Part shown: piece by piece, positions 35,681 through 46,830 of the stretch
How positions within the stretch are numbered: the stretch's first letter is position 1
Layout of the letters: every line of letters begins with the position of its first letter
Origin: Chinchilla lanigera
Lineage: Eukaryota; Chordata; Mammalia; Rodentia; Chinchillidae
Assembly (NCBI RefSeq): GCF_000276665.1
Contig: NW_004955466.1
Coordinates: 7,555,737-7,619,736 of the forward strand
DNA length: 64,000 nucleotides
Direction of reading: 5' to 3'
The notes under the pieces: generated by a model
Databases searched by the model: none
Seen by the model: the letters and a program-made list of their open reading frames with translations, nothing else
What the model was told of the DNA's origin: nothing
Program-made: the position numbers and the translations under genes

Positions 35681-37169
35681 AGAATCAGATTTATCTTGAA
35701 CTGTGAACACAATTAAACTCTTGCTATGAAATCTTGGATGTATTTTAAAATGAATTTTTGGTCTCTACTTTTCCTAGGATATAATAAAAGTATATTTAGA
35801 AAGAATGTTATTATATGGGTGAAGAAAATTACTTGAGAGGTGAGAGATGGACCATACTGATTCTTCAACAGAAATTGATAATGTAGATTAAAGGTCCTTT
35901 TCTTGATGGGGAAAGAACTCTTCCATGTGCTTCTTTTAAAATCTCATTTTGTGGAAGAAAAGCAAAAGGTATTCAGTTTAATACTTTCCTTGTGCTTGAG
36001 TTAAACTGCTCTAAAGAAAGTGGTGCCTTCATCTCAAATACTGGCTGTCCACTTGAAAAGATGGATTTACTATGTTTTGGTATATACCCAGTGTTTGAAC
36101 AACAAAAAAATAGAACATAATATTTGTTTTTAAATTTTCCCAGAGGCAGAATGACTAAAGACCATTCCAACTGTAGCTGGTAGTCAGACAAATTACTGGC
36201 AGAGATTTCAAGGTGTCAATTACTCTGATATAGCAACATAAAAAATGGATCTGACCTTAATATAAAAATAAAATAGCTTGCAGACTCCAAAAGCTCTGCA
36301 AGTCTTTGAAAATCTGCAGAATGTCTTTCCATCTATTCCCTAGTCATACAGATGGACTTGGTCCATACTGTGGACTCAGTATTTATCATATTAATGGGAA
36401 AAAAATCAATGAATCTGATTCCCACAACAACATCATGAAAATAGGCAAGATGAGTATAACTTCCTTTCTGCTAGGTGAAGAAATGAAGGCTTGATGAACA
36501 CATTTGACGTTCGTTCTAAAGCTCATTTAGTGGGAGAATTGGTACCAAAACACAAGCTGCATTAACTTCCATCCTATATTCTTTATACATGCACACCTTC
36601 ACCTCTCCTAAAGGCCTGGTCTCACAAGTTGCAGCCACAAAGCGAAGGACAGTCAGTACACACAGACATTATCTCAAAATATTCATCAGACATTTCGCAG
36701 TCAGTCCTCCTCATTTCCCCAGAATGAACACCAGAATCATTTCTTCAACATCTGTCTACCTGCTCATGCAGCCTATGCATTGTCATGAAGAGTCCTACCC
36801 TTTAGAAGTCAGAGCTATGATGCTTACGACCACTGAAATTAATTAATTTGTACTATTGACTGTGACAGGGCATAATGGCGCAACTTCCTGTTTCTTGTCA
36901 AAAGTGATAAAGGTCAAATCATATAAACTAGTAACAGAAGGTTGTTTTCCCGTGTCAGTAATAATGTAACTAGTAGTTTTTGTCAACATATATTTAAGTC
37001 ACTGCTCAACAAAAGAAAGCAAACAGAGTTGCTAAATTTGAGACATGATCTGAATAACCTTCAGAGCTTTCTTTGTTTAGAGTCCAATGGAGAGAAAAAT
37101 TCTTAAACTGGTTAGCATAATTCATGAGAGACTGTGGTATTTTTCATAAGACTTCTTTCCAAAAGTAAA

Positions 37170-38055
37170 GTCTCATATCATCTACATGGAACCGATCTGA
37201 GTTTGGCAGTTGCTACATGATATTTGATGAAATGCATGAAGTAATCCATTTATTTTTTTCCTGAGAACATTTACATTAAAATTTGTCATAGCAAATGGCA
37301 CTAGAAATAAAAATAAATAGGTCCTAAACTGTGATACATCTAGACAATTGAAAATTATGCAACACTTTAAAAATGAGCTTGTCGAGGTACAAAAAGACAT
37401 GAAAACTTGAATGCACATTAGTAAGTAAAGTCAATCTGAACTATCTATATACTGTACTACATGATTCCAACTATAAAACATTCTTGAAACGGAAAGTTTA
37501 TGGGGACAGTAAAAGATCAGTGGTTGCTTGGGATTTGGGGCGAGAGGGAATGCATAGACAGCACTGAAGATTTCAGGACAGTGAAAATATTCTATATGAC
37601 ACTACAGTAATGAATATATGTCATTACATATTCTTCAAGACCCACAGACCAGCTACACGCAGTAGCACACACCTGTAATCTTAGCAACTCAGGAGGCTGA
37701 GGCAGGAGGATCAAAAGTTTAAGGCCAGCCTGGGCAATTTAGCAAGATTTTGTCTCAGTATAAAAAATATATTTGATACAGGGCTGGTGTTGTAGCTCAG
37801 TGCTCAGTCCTGGGTCCCATCAACCTACAACATCAAGAATAAACTTTGATGTAAACTGCCCATTTGGAATGATGATGTGTCCATGTAGATTCACTGATTG
37901 TAAAGAATCTAACAGTGCAGCTGAGAGGAGATTGGTACTGAGAGACAGGGGTGTGAGAGTAAGGACCTGGGTCTACAAGAGCCCTCTGTGTTCTCTGCTC
38001 CATTTAGCTATGAACCTAAAAGTCCACTAAAGACTAAAGTTCATTAATTTTAAAA
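37170..38055 (+). mobile_element. Old L1 3' end (L1M type), split by a B1-dID
   Basis: The left part has TGATACATCTAGACAATTGA, ATGATTCCAACTATAAAACA and AGATCAGTGGTTGCTTGGGA, matching the end of L1 ORF2 and the 3' UTR. The part right of the SINE has AATAAACTTTGATGTAAACT, GATGATGTGTCCATGTAGAT, TCTCTGCTCCATTTAGCTAT and GAACCTAAAAGTCCACTAAA, the usual L1M 3' terminal text. Confidence 0.75.
37648..37830 (+). mobile_element. B1-dID dimeric SINE inside an L1
   Basis: The B1 half reads GTAGCACACACCTGTAATCT, GGAGGCTGAGGCAGGAGGAT and AAGGCCAGCCTGGGCAATTT. An A/T linker follows, then a deleted ID half GGGCTGGTGTTGTAGCTCAG. Confidence 0.88.
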
Positions 38056-38059
38056 TATA

Positions 38060-41000
38060 AATAGACTCTTAGATCACTTACCTGAAAATATAGGTCAAAT
38101 CTTATTCGAACAAATATAACAGAAGTTTCTGTCTCAGTAGAGTATCTAACTACTAACTTCTTATTCACAAAATTTAAAATAATAACGTCTACAATAAAAG
38201 GAAATTTTAAAATTCTGGGAAAGATTTTGTATTTCATAACAGTGAGATCTAATTTATGGCTGCCCTGGCATGGTGGCATAATAAAAGACCGCATTATAGG
38301 GCGGTAGAGTTGTACGTTAATAAAGATCATCATGGTTTTTAGGGAAACGTGGCAAATTTAAGACAGTAATCTTTGTTCATAGCTGCAAGGGATTTAACAA
38401 AATAGTCCTAAGAAAGAAATGTAGCTCAAGAATGTGACAGTATTACTGAGAATAACCTTCATGGAAATGTTCTGTTAGTGCATCTATGCCTGGCTTCGTT
38501 AGAGATTTTACTCACAGATTTCTGATATCTTTTCTCATGCATCAAGTCTTTATCAAACAGGAGAGATCCACTTTTTGTAATGGGACAGAAGGGGAATGCT
38601 ACACTCTCTGCTCAGATCTAAAACATACCAATTTATTTTCAAGAGAAGTATAGACCAACAAACAAAAATATTTATTTCTTAACTAGAGACAGAATAATTA
38701 TTTCCACTTTCCTTAAATCCTCTCCTTTTCAGAGGAGGAAAGAAACCATTTCAGAAATGCACTAAACCAAACAATTATAGGATGATAAAAAGATGTCATT
38801 ATTTACCAAAAGTTGTTAGCAGAATCTAGGAAGAACTATTCAGAAACATAGTAAGGAAATTTTTTTAAAAAAACAGTTAAACATAAATTGTTTTACTCAT
38901 CTATATTCTCCAACCTCTAGTTCAGAAATTGACACATACTACTCTTAAGGTCTTTTGAGTGAATAAGCTTTGTTAATCCCAAACAACAACAAAAATAGCA
39001 CATAGTTACTTTAAGGGGAAAAGAGGTCAACAAAAATAATGCATAAAGATGGTGATACCATTGGGAATTCTGCCTTCTCATAACCTGGAAGTAGAACTGG
39101 TAATTTTGTTACTCAGCGGCGTGAAGGTAAACTCCCATAGAGCTGGAGGTAGCACTAGTGATCAGTGGACAAGAGTTAACAGTGCTCAGCAGTATCATTC
39201 CAAGAACAATGTCCACATCCCTCCATGACTGCCTATGGGTTTGTTCTATAAAGCCACAAACTGTTTCACAGTGGCTATAAATACAAGTGGTTGTGTGTCT
39301 AGGATACTGTTTTGTGACCCCAGGGAATAAAAGTAGTCTCCACCCTAGCAGGAGAAATCTAGAGCCTGCAGGCATCCCCAAAGTCACCTAAACAAAACCT
39401 AAACAGGAACTCCCTGGAGAAGGCTTCTGAAGCAGAGAAAAGTCAATGTGGAAAAAAATGTCCAAAGGGAAAGAGGACCGGCCCAGGCGTTTGATGGTGG
39501 ATTCTGTGTTGAGGTTACATACAAAACACTAGATTTAGAAAAAATTAATAAATATTATCTTCTTGGGTGCCTTTCCATTTCTGTATACAGAAACCAACAC
39601 TGCAGTCAGATATTTCTATTTTAAAAGACTTCCAAAGGCTTTTGGGCAATTCTCCTCTGTGTAAGCAAGGTTGGCCGCAAGCTCAGGGCTGTTTGCAGCT
39701 CTCCCAAATAAAGTAAGTTCATATGTCTACCTCCATCCACTAACCCAAGACCAGAAACTCTACTTTTCATGGCGAGTAATTAAACCAATTTAATGATTAC
39801 ATATTGGTAACCACTCGCTTTATGACGATTAATAGCTTCGGTATGCAGTCATAACACTTCAAAAAGATTTTAAGTTCTGCATGAGCTCTCCCAAATAACA
39901 CAGTGCTAGATGAAAGGGAGTTCAATAAATACATTTAAATTAATGAATAATGACCTTCATGTAATTCTCCTTATATCTAAGTTAAAGGCGCACAGCTCAC
40001 CCACCGTAGGTGGATATTCTGATCATGTCCATGTGGTCGAGAAGAAAAAAGGTGCCACATCCTCTTGGTTAGAACCCTACATTCTGGATAATTCCTGCAA
40101 GAAGTCACTCTGCAGCCTTTCCAACTCCCATCTAAATTATTTCACTGCCTTATGTTTTGAATTATTCCCAACTAAAAGCCCCAAGCTAAGTGATTGTTCA
40201 CCAATGTTTTCATCTTTCTCTTTGGGAAGCGTGGAATTCAAGACAACACTTAGCAATTTGGCAATATTTGGAATGCAGCCTCCAGTTCCTCATCCCCAGA
40301 TCATACTTAGTTTAAAATCACAAATAGCATATGACCAATTCATAGCACCTGGTGACATAAATTTGAAGTTGTTTTTTCCTGACTTCTCTTCCACATCAAG
40401 TGTCAACCAAAGTTTTTGTAAATTCATAAAGCATTTCTCGTTACTCAAGATTTAAAGCACTGGAGAACGAGGGAGCATATTTTTGCTTACAACAGAAAAT
40501 CTTTTAAAGCTACTTAAAACAGGAATGATTGTCAATGTATAGTTACTCTTAGTATGATTCCTTAAGGGAAACAGTAATTGGATCATGTAAAATTTTTTAC
40601 CTGTAGGGCCATCCAATGGAAATATAATGTCTGCTTTAAAAAGTACCCATTTTTAAAAAGGACTTTTTGTAGTACTACAGCATTTATTTTATTTTTTAAG
40701 GTCCAAGTTGAAATATGTTGACACATCCTCTTTGCCAACTTTTTTGATGGGGATGAGGTACCTTGTCCTGTAGGAACTACACAATTGCCAGGAAGGAGAG
40801 GCTTTGTGCGTGATTTAATAAGACGTGCACACAAGCACCAAGGTTTTGCATCTCTTCCAAACTAAGACAAAAAAGACAAAGAGTTAGCTATTCCTCAACT
40901 GAAATCCAAGACAATTTCCTGTACATACCATGTACTGTATACCAGGCTTGATCTCCTGATAAAAGCTACCTCCTCTGCAAATCCACACTAGCTTCCTGAG

Positions 41001-41160
41001 CCTATCCTTTTAAAGTACCTGAAAATTGTTTGGAGTTTTTCTCTACCATTATTTCTTTCCCTAGAAAAAGGAAGAAATGTTTTTTCTCAAGCATGATTAT
41101 CCAGAGAAAACATGAATGTTAACTAGTTCCTTGCTAGGCATATCACAACTGTGATTTTAC
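38060..41160. other. Non-coding spacer, no confident gene
   Basis: A 181-codon plus-strand frame at 39910-40455 has no recognisable domain, lies in A+T-rich DNA and is treated as chance. A TAAT-rich block at 39772-39850 looks like a possible conserved regulatory element. Confidence 0.5.
39772..39850. promoter_or_regulatory. Possible homeodomain-site cluster
   Basis: The block contains GTAATTAAACCAATTTAATG, ATTACATATTGG and GACGATTAATAGC, i.e. several TAAT cores within 80 bases in non-repetitive sequence. Function is inferred only. Confidence 0.25.
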
Positions 41161-41164
41161 TAAT

Positions 41165-41795
41165 TGTAGGGGACCACCTAGGCAACTCTCCTTGAAAGAT
41201 GAGCAATTGCTCCCATTTTGGCTGAGCCGGGCCCTATTTCCATGTATTGATATGTACACAACTGGCTAGGACCCTTTCCTTATCGCTCCAATTGGCTGTA
41301 AGCAATGCACATCAGGCTAGCTGAGGTGCTGATGGTAGTCTTTCAAGACAGCAGACCATTTCCCTGCTCCACCCCCCCAGTCCCACTGTTCCCATAAGTG
41401 AGCTGGGATGAAGCAGGATGTGTAAGCCAATGCTCCACCCTGTTGGCTGGGATCAAGCCTCAAGATAGAGGCTACAACTTCCTGGGGCTTGGGAGCTTGA
41501 AAGATTACACATCAGCACTGAAGCACTGACCTCAAAACATTAGATGCTACTTCAGTTGTGTTATGCAGGTTACTCTTTCTGCATATCCTTCTCTCTGCAT
41601 ATGGCAGAGGGGATTTCAGGGCTCCTACCTAGCCCAGCTCAGAGCACTCATGAACTTCCCGCAATTCTCATGGTCACTCATCCGCAAGCCACTCCGTTTT
41701 TCACAAATGAATAAAATCCAGGTTTGGCCTTGGGTCAAGGCCTTTGTTCTGGATAGCCATCATCGTGTTTGGACTTAGGACCCCTTTGCTCCCCA
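41165..41795 (+). mobile_element. Solo LTR of an ERV1-type (gammaretrovirus-like) element
   Basis: A 631-base unit starts TGTAGGGGACC and ends TTGCTCCCCA, with matching 4-base direct repeats TAAT at 41161-41164 and 41796-41799. A polyadenylation signal AATAAA lies at 41710-41715, followed by a short R/U5-like part with TTTGGACTTAGGACCC before the end. Four-base duplications and this terminal layout are typical of ERV class I. No internal viral sequence flanks it, so it is a recombined solo LTR. Confidence 0.75.
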
Positions 41796-41959
41796 TAATA
41801 ACAAATATGCCTTAGTGTCTTTATTCTCCCCATGGGTGGCAATGGAAGTGGTAGATTGGAATTAACTCACTAGAATTCCAATAACTTTTCATGGGATTAC
41901 AAATACAAACTTCCTGGGCTGCAACAAGGTCCAGGATGAGCTCTTTATCACTAATATCT

Positions 41960-42115
41960 TTTTTTAAGACCTCATGAGGTAGGTATTATTTTCATTTTCC
42001 AGTAGAACACACTGGGGCACGGACTGCCTAAGTAATTTTCTTAAGGCCACATGGTTAGCAGAGTTCCATCGACCCCAGGCTAAGACCACAGAATCTGTGC
42101 CAACTTCACTACATT
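41960..42115 (-). repeat. MIR SINE
   Basis: The plus strand reads CTCATGAGGTAGGTATTATTTTC, GAACACACTGGGGCACGGACT, CTTAAGGCCACATGGTTAGC, the reverse of MIR. Confidence 0.72.
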
Positions 42116-45100
42116 CAACCAATTTCTTTCCCTCCATCTTTAATTACTTTCCATAATTCCACAAGCTGTGGCAAAGTGACTGCTAGTTCATGTTAAATAT
42201 CTTTTGGTTGATTGTTTTACGCTTTGTCATCATATGCTATCAGATGCTAAATGTATCTAGCATACTGACTTCTTTAATTCTTCCGTTCACATCCTATATG
42301 AATGATCTTTTGGTTTGAGGTTTTTAGGTTTTCCCAAACAAATGATTAACTTTCAGATGATAAAAATACTTTTGTCATTTCAGGATAATCTATCATTTGC
42401 TGGTATTTTGGATCAAATAGGCATGGGATACTCTTTAAGCACAATTTCATTAAAACTAAGCAGAGACACCCATGTATTTTCTAGCCCTGTTTCTTTATCA
42501 GCAAAGACTATGCCTCTGTTTGGTTTCACATCACTTACAAGTAATTCTTTCCTATTCACTTTTCGGATCTTAGCGTACTATGTCCTCTCCCGTGAAAAGA
42601 CACCTAGGATTTGGGGAAACCCGGAAGTCGATGTCCACACTGCATGTTAGTTACATTAATTTAGTGAGATGAGAGAAACACTTTCCCTTTACCCGATGGT
42701 AGTTTCTACTTAAATAACAGTTTGCTTAGCAAGAAGAGACTTCTAGTTCTCAGAGAAGAGCTGGTACAGCCGTGATATAAACCACAGTGGCTGACCAAGA
42801 GGTAACAACAATTTATAAACTACTGTGAGACCTACAAATTGAAAAGTCAGAAGTTGTGTTTCAGGCTCACTGTAGCACCTAGCACTGTGGAGAACATCAA
42901 CATTTGAAATCAATCACTTAACTGTCACTGCAGGATGTCAGAGTTAACGGTGCCTGAAGTGAACGGCAGTGCAACACCGTGCTCTTTCCCTCTTGCAAAT
43001 TTAATGATGATTCTTTCTCTGGCTTTGTGCAGGTGGAACGCTGAGCACGCCCCATCCAAAGGCTATGCAAATTCTCCCGCGAGGGAAGGCAGGAACACCG
43101 CCACCACCTCAGTGCCTGCCAGGGAGTTATGCAGCATCAGCAAAAATAGGGTCTAAAAGAAATGTGCATCACACAGGCAGCCAGTGAAGAAGCAGGGACT
43201 GAGAGCAGGTGTTTGGCCGCCTGGTGAATGGTCCATTTAAAAATTCAACAATAGAGGGAAACAGGGACTACAGCAACCACCATCATGATTGGTGGAACCA
43301 GCACTTCTCAATTCAGTGTAAATTAATGCTCTAAGAAGGCACAATAGGAAGCAGATATCCTAAACCTAGTACATCACTTACTCTCAACAATATTATTGAA
43401 AAAGCACGCTCTTTAGGAAAATTACTGAAAGAACTACCGATATCCCAAATCCAGGACTGCTTCCATGTCAGGTCCCTCCATGAGATATTAATTACTAGCT
43501 AGAGGAAATAGGCAAAAACAGCTCTGTCACTGAAGAACCAACTAATTATCTTTCATAACTCTTTTGAAAAGCAAATGTGGATGTAAAAGCTCAAGTGAAA
43601 AACATGGTAAGTGCATTTATGTCTAGACTTTGCCAAGAAAATGAAAGAGTTTAAGTGCATGAAATCAAAAGATCTTACTAAACTAGAATTTCAAATCAAG
43701 GTTTAAAAAAATCAGCCTCATATTTTAGTGCATCTTGTCTTTAGAATTTTACGCTTATACAATCAGCTGGGAGTGAACACTGCTGTATATTCAAGAGGTA
43801 CACGCATCCTATATGGTGAATAGCACCAATATAGAAAAATTATAAAGATAAAAAATGCTTTTCTGGCATCTCTTCCTTTAGCATGCTACACATTGCTATA
43901 AACTGCATGATAAGCAGACTATTAGAAAGCAGACCGAGTACACAAGGATATCTTCACGGCACCAGTAGAAAACCTTAAAACGGGTGGTTCAAGGGAGCAG
44001 AAAATGAAGCAGAGGTGATTACTGGGTACCACAAACAAGCCAACATGAACAGCAGGAAAGTATGAAGGGGAAAAACCCAAAGCTGCCTGTACAATATACA
44101 GTTTTTTTTTCAAATGTAAATTTTAAAGTGAATGCTGCTATTATGCTCCTGCATAAAGGAAAGCATAACAAGGCTGCTCCATTTCCCTCTAAACACAAGG
44201 CATAAAGAGAGTAAGGGATGTGAAAAGCCAATTCTTTGTGCTTCTGCTTAATCAATTGCACTCAGTTCTACTCAATGGCATAGCCACCCTGCAAAGACCA
44301 CTCAGCGGTTCATGGATACGATGCTAGAAAACACTCTGAGGTCTTCTAAGAAAGGTAGGGTAAACCTACCCAAAGGGGCACGGTTTCATTACTCAATCCC
44401 AACAACTGAGCAGTAGTGTGTAGGAAATGCCCATGTCCTGAAAAGAAATAAAGATAGTAATTTATTCTGCAAATTCTGATTTTTCCATACAAAATGATTT
44501 CTTTCAAAGACTGAACCCTGAAATCACAGTAGAGTTATCTGGTGCCCTAGTCTGATTTTGTCAGGATAACCATTACATGCTGAAAGGAATAAATATGTTC
44601 TTCAAGCGTTACATCCTATGCTTACAATCTGTCAAAATGTAGAGCTGAGGAGGAGTTCTGTGTTTCTGACTGTATACATCCATCACTAGCTATCATTCTT
44701 CACACAGACAGGAAAAAGTCAACAATGAAACACAAAAGCTAAAAATAAGCCACCGAGCAATTGCTCAGAAAAGCTCCATGTTGGACATAAGGTTAAATGT
44801 ACATTCCTCCCTTTCCATATTACTGCCAATTTAAAGTAATTGATATTAAGAGCTCAGATCTAGGAATAAAGAAAATAAGCATGCACTACATAAATATGTA
44901 AAAGTCAGTCATAAATCAAATTCCATGCTCATAACCATACTTGATCAATTCTCTGACTAGCACATGCCCAGAATGCAAGTAGTGACTAATGTATGTTGCT
45001 GTAAATGCCATGATAAACGACAGATACAGGCACTTGAAGTGCCAAAAAAGTCATTTCATACTAGTTGAAAATATCTCTTCATTCACAAGTGTTCAGATGT

Positions 45101-45299
45101 TCATCTTCAAGGGTCAATCAAATCTTTAATAAAGACCCAGTGTGCAATTTCCTACACTCATGACAAAAAACACTGCATGAAAATGAGCATGTTTTGCATG
45201 CAGAAATACCTTGAAAATATATGTGTGAGCACTGACTATAGAAAAAGTATAATCCCCCAAAACACTAGATTCAGAAAAATTTATAAGTAGATTTTTTTT
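42116..45299. other. Non-coding spacer downstream of the synaptotagmin gene
   Basis: No repeat recognised with confidence. An octamer ATGCAAAT lies near 43065-43072 within a G+C-richer block (42930-43160). Part may belong to a longer synaptotagmin 3' UTR. Confidence 0.4.
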
Positions 45300-46059
45300 G
45301 GTATTTTCATTCATTAGAATTTATTAGATGAAAAAGACAGCATAAAAACCCAACAAGTTACACACTTGAAATCTTACATATGAAAAAAGGAGACAAATTT
45401 GACAACAGTCATTTTTCACTTTTTTTCCAGCTTAAAAGTGATTCATATAACCAAATCTCATGGAAACCATAAGATATAAGTGAGATAAAAGAGGTACATG
45501 ATTAATACAAATTTATTTTATAAGCCCAACTTAGAACATTTATTTTTTAGGTAAATAGTTTTCGATAAAGAGAAAAATGTGAAATAAGATTACAGTGTGT
45601 TTTTCTACACGTCTTCGCATCTGATTCATTTTTGTACTTCAGAATTTTTGTGGAGAAAACTCCGACACATACCTAAGTGACTGCAAATAGTAACATTTAA
45701 CAGCTCCCTTGAAATCTCACATTATTCTCCAAGAAACAGAGAACAGCGGGAGAAGCTTCATCCCGTAGTGTGAACCCAGACTCAATAATCTATTAGCACA
45801 AATTAACTCACCATCAGTGGGCTCAAGTATGGAAACATTTTCCATGCAGTACACTTAGCTGGGTATTGCAGCCTCTTATTACAATATTTAAATCTAAATC
45901 CAACTGTAGAAAGCCAAGCTCCCACTCAGAATGTTTTAGGGTTAGGACAATCTCTATCCGAAAGCCTGAAAAGCTTGCTCAGATGCACTGACTTGGTGTC
46001 GACAGCCAGGAACACAGATGACTGACGCAGACATAGCACATGAACACCAATGGACCAGT
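45300..46059 (-). other. Probable 3' UTR of the synaptotagmin gene
   Basis: The sequence after the TAG stop is A+T-rich and shows no recognisable transposon. Minus-strand AATAAA hexamers occur near 45544-45539, 45517-45512 and 45325-45320. The true cleavage site cannot be chosen by eye and the UTR could run further, towards 44.4 kb, where another AATAAA lies. Confidence 0.35.
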
Positions 46060-46373
46060 CTAGGATTCCAGCAATGTGTGCCATCTGCACACCTGCTGGC
46101 CTTTGATCTCCTTCATTTCTTCCCAGTGATCTTGCTCCTCCTCTCCACTGCTGTTCTGACCCAGAGCAATCCAGCCAATCATTTCTTTACGTTTCATAGT
46201 ACGCCTGTTATAAATGGAAATCATCAGAGTGACATCAGAGAGCTGGAAAAGGGCCACTTGAAAGACAAAGGTCTCCTTGTACACGGGATTGGGCTGACCA
46301 CGTCGAAGGGATGTCTTGCAACGGGACATCTCTTGACCCACAGAATTGAGGAGGAAGAGTTTTCCATATGTGT
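46060..46373 (-). CDS. SYT16: Synaptotagmin-14/16 family, last coding exon (rest of C2B and C terminus)
   Basis: This terminal coding exon contributes 2 bases, 103 codons and a TAG stop. The acceptor is TTTTGCTTTTGCCATAG, and phase 1 agrees with the donor of the exon at 61288, giving the join [14 protein letters not shown]. Visible C2B landmarks are [20 protein letters not shown] (first loop), [17 protein letters not shown] (the conserved NPVYKETF block), [13 protein letters not shown], the [15 protein letters not shown] strand and the terminal WHTLLES typical of synaptotagmin C2B ends. The loop positions that hold aspartates in Ca2+-binding C2 domains are occupied by other residues, as expected for SYT14/16. 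The reading frame is intact, so the gene looks functional. Upstream open sequence reaching back to an in-frame Met at 46425 is intron, not a real start. Confidence 0.92.
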
Positions 46374-46735
46374 CTATGGCAAAAGCAAAAAAAGGAAGGA
46401 GATAAGAAAACATCAGTGCTGTCATTTGCTAGTTCAGTTGTAATAGTTACATGAGCTGCAAATTTCTCTTTTCAACATATTAAGCAGTATCCTTAGGCCC
46501 AGTCTTTGCTGTTGGACAAACACACCTTTTGAGAATTATTAAAGAAACCAATTACTACCTTGAATATCTAAGGTTTCCAGGAGTTCACACTCTGACACAT
46601 TGCTGATGGCCATTAGGACCCCTATTTACATAAGGTGTTTAAGTGTGCAGCTGAACGGGCAGTGGTGTTTGTGAATATGGACATATCTCCATCCATAGTG
46701 TATGTATATAACAAGGTGAACATAGCATATTCATC

Positions 46736-46830
46736 CTATCTATCGTCTATCTATCGCTCTATCTATTGATCTATCCATCTATTGCTCTATTGATCTATCG
46801 ATTTATCGCTCTATCGATCAATCAATCAAG
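46736..46830. repeat. Imperfect (CTAT/CGAT)n tetranucleotide repeat
   Basis: About 24 units of CTAT mixed with CGCT, TGAT and CGAT variants, about 360 bases upstream of the last synaptotagmin exon. Confidence 0.9.

Larger units (their letters stand above)
31700..37169. other. Long non-coding spacer, few recognisable features
   Basis: Contains an (AAAT)n at about 32787-32816 and a GA/CAGA tract at 35646-35680. A TGAGTCA AP-1-like site occurs at 31812-31818. 33300-33640 may be an ancient element that could not be classified. No coding exon recognised. Confidence 0.45.

Noticed and set aside
46374..46425. N-terminal extension of the last synaptotagmin exon to an in-frame Met
   Set aside because: The added residues come from the intron polypyrimidine tract; the phase-matched acceptor at 46374-46375 explains the true boundary.
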